Assembly: GCF_013372205.1 (NCBI RefSeq)
Contig: NZ_CP053831.1
Coordinates: 744,001 to 808,000 of the forward strand
Reading direction: 5' to 3'
DNA from: Campylobacter mucosalis
Lineage (GTDB): Bacteria > Campylobacterota > Campylobacteria > Campylobacterales > Campylobacteraceae
Length of the DNA stretch: 64,000 bases
Shown: positions 62,518-64,000 of the stretch, one piece after another
Layout of the letters: every line of letters starts with the position of its first letter
Position numbering within the stretch: the stretch's first letter is position 1
Program-made: the position numbers and the translations under genes
The notes under the pieces: model-generated
Seen by the model: only the letters and a program-made list of their open reading frames with translations
Database searches by the model: none
Told to the model about the DNA's origin: nothing

Positions 62518-63065
62518 AAAGCGAACTTAGATTTGTTGGAGTTGGTGGACAGGGCGTCATACTTGCTGGTGAAATTTTAGCAGCCGCAAAGATAGAAAGC
62601 GGTGGATACGGCGTAAAGGCTTCAACTTACACATCTCAAGTAAGGGGCGGACCGACAAAGGTTGACATTATCCTTGATGAGAGTGAAATTTTATACCCTT
62701 ATGCCAACGAGGGCGAGATAGATTTTATGTTAGCAACTGCCCAAGTTAGCTATGACGCGTTTAAAAGCGGAGTAAAAGAGGGCGGCATAATCGTAGTTGA
62801 GCCAAATTTGGTAAAACCTAGTGACGATGATAAAAAGCGATATAAAATTTATGAAATTCCAATAATTACAATAGCAAAAGAGGAGGTCGGCAACGTAATC
62901 ACTCAAAGCGTTGTTGCCTTAGGAGTTGCGGTGGCTATGAGCAAATGTATAGATGAAAACATAGTAAAAGAGAGCATGCTCTCTCACGTCCCTGCTAAGG
63001 TAAAAGAGGCAAATGAAAAGGCTTATGAACTTGGCTTAAAATATGCTAAAAATTTAATAGCATAA
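62514..63065 (+). CDS. oorC: 2-oxoglutarate:acceptor oxidoreductase, gamma subunit
   Basis: This 183-residue subunit starts RFVGVGGQGVILAGEIL, and SQVRGGPTKVDIIL is typical of the gamma domain. It overlaps the oorB stop by 4 bp and ends the operon before a strong terminator. Confidence 0.96.
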   Translation: MKSELRFVGVGGQGVILAGEILAAAKIESGGYGVKASTYTSQVRGGPTKVDIILDESEILYPYANEGEIDFMLATAQVSYDAFKSGVKEGGIIVVEPNLVKPSDDDKKRYKIYEIPIITIAKEEVGNVITQSVVALGVAVAMSKCIDENIVKESMLSHVPAKVKEANEKAYELGLKYAKNLIA

Positions 63066-63086
63066 TCATACAAATTTACCCATTGT

Positions 63087-63120
63087 GTAGCAGTAGTGTT
63101 ATCATTACTGCTACTTTTTT
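63087..63120 (+). terminator. Rho-independent terminator of icd-mdh-oor
   Basis: GTAGCAGTA and TACTGCTAC form a perfect 9-bp stem over a 10-base loop, followed by a run of six T. Confidence 0.92.
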
Positions 63121-63375
63121 GATACTTTCCTTAAAATAAGATAATTTTAATCCACTTTGATTTTACCGCATTTTCAGTAATAAATTTATCATATTTTTAA
63201 ACAATACTTATTAAGTCCAATTTAGTAAAAAAAATTAAAAAAAATATAAGATTTAAAGAAACTGAAAGTAAAAATAAAGTAAAATCCCAACTTGTTTTTA
63301 AGGGGCTGCGTTTTTACGCATTTTGGTTTTGGCTTTTTTGCCATTAATTTAAGTAATTTTTCTAAGGAAATATCA
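63121..63375. promoter_or_regulatory. AT-rich upstream region of the mfrA-like gene
   Basis: This 255-bp non-coding stretch holds no repeat I can name. A run such as AAAGTAAAATC may be promoter sequence. The mfrA ribosome site (AAGGAAA) lies at its end. Confidence 0.3.
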
Positions 63376-64000
63376 ATGAGTGAACAAAAATTTACCAGAC
63401 GTGATTTTCTACAATCAGCCTGTATTGGCGTCAGTGCATTGGCAGTTAGCGGTAGCGGTGCGAGTGTTCTGGCAGACGAAGCAAAGGATAATGGTAACAA
63501 AAAGGGCTTACCATCTTGCGATATTTTAGTTATTGGCTCTGGTGGAGCAGGTCTTCGTGCAGCCGTGGCAGCAAGAAAAGCAAACCCAAATTTAACAGTC
63601 GTTGTGGCCACTAAAATGATGCCATCACGCAACGCAACCTGTATGGCAGAAGGCGGTATAAACGGTGTTACTGATTTTAGCAACGGCGATAGCTACAAGC
63701 TTCACGCTTATGATACGATTAAAGGCGGTGCTTACTTGGTCGATCAAGACGCTGCACTAAAATTTACAGAGATGGCAGGTAAGGTTATAGCTGAGTTAGA
63801 CTATACTGGAACGCTATTTTCAAGAAGTAAAGATGGCGGTGTTGCTCAGCGTATGATGGGTGGCGCAAGCAAAAGACGCTGTAACTTCTCTGCTGATAAA
63901 ACTGGACACATACTAATGCACTCTTGCCTTGATGACGCTATATCAAATGGCGTGAAATTTCTAATGGATCACGAACTTCTTGAGATAAGTGTAGAAAATG
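63376..64000 (+). CDS. mfrA: SdhA/MfrA-like fumarate reductase flavoprotein (partial)
   Basis: The first 208 residues of a flavoprotein that extends beyond the window. The Tat signal (TRRDFLQ, then a hydrophobic stretch to VLADEA) shows export to the periplasm, a hallmark of the methylmenaquinol:fumarate reductase of Campylobacter. FAD motifs are LVIGSGGAGLRAAVAARKA and CMAEGGINGV. It was annotated 'sdhA' in older genomes. It uses reduced methylmenaquinone to reduce fumarate. Confidence 0.9.
   Translation, partial: MSEQKFTRRDFLQSACIGVSALAVSGSGASVLADEAKDNGNKKGLPSCDILVIGSGGAGLRAAVAARKANPNLTVVVATKMMPSRNATCMAEGGINGVTDFSNGDSYKLHAYDTIKGGAYLVDQDAALKFTEMAGKVIAELDYTGTLFSRSKDGGVAQRMMGGASKRRCNFSADKTGHILMHSCLDDAISNGVKFLMDHELLEISVEN

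Overview
The window is an AT-rich chromosomal segment of a Campylobacter-type epsilonproteobacterium, probably not C. jejuni. The evidence is the oorDABC 2-oxoglutarate:acceptor oxidoreductase operon, a Tat-exported SdhA/MfrA-like fumarate reductase flavoprotein, monomeric isocitrate dehydrogenase beside mdh, and the run tgt / TrkA-like protein / aroB / mscS / mtaB / FtsH-like ATPase, which from memory resembles the Cj1005-Cj1010 neighbourhood of C. jejuni. The species cannot be fixed from the sequence alone.

Left arm (1-11.1 kb): the 5' part of an OmpR-type response regulator coupled to a small Met/Lys/Asp-rich exported protein; an AEC transporter; macAB; a MORN_2-type lipoprotein; a small HTH gene facing a class III Fic gene; the four-gene Mla operon (mlaE, mlaF, mlaD, lipoprotein), with fic placed 2 bp after its last gene; then tgt.

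Centre (11,215-32,028): a prophage-like element of about 20.8 kb splits a chemoreceptor gene. Its ends share the 7-mer CTGTTAT. At the left end this 7-mer is the anticodon loop of a 3' half-tRNA carried by the element, so the element seems built to integrate into a tRNA gene but sits in a receptor gene. AGGCACA arm-type repeats lie at both ends. The leftward half carries a 1019-residue probable ejection protein, an SU10/DUF5309-type major capsid protein, an RCC1-propeller tail fibre, DUF1353, Rz/Rz1 spanins, a holin, a DUF5675 protein and a candidate type I toxin locus. The rightward half carries a solitary ParA, a decayed RelBE-type pair, two unknown proteins with an HTH gene, two 27-29-residue membrane peptides behind a consensus promoter, three Rha/BRO antirepressor-type genes (one frameshifted), an excisionase-like gene and a tyrosine integrase. 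I see no terminase, portal or tail tube, so it is either a defective prophage or a satellite using another phage's packaging machinery.

Right arm (32-64 kb): the rest of the chemoreceptor, then the TrkA-like, aroB, mscS, mtaB, FtsH-like and mogA genes on the plus strand. On the minus strand follow a DUF2249 / membrane protein / DUF59 cluster (possibly linked to nitric oxide or microaerobic respiration), DUF1523, thiF, aspC, speA and hisS. Then come hypBCDEA (hydrogenase maturation, without hypF or structural genes here), an AI-2E transporter and an AsmA-like protein, mltG, icd, mdh, oorDABC with a strong terminator, and the start of the mfrA-like gene. Together the right arm supplies TCA-cycle, anaerobic respiration and tRNA-modification functions.
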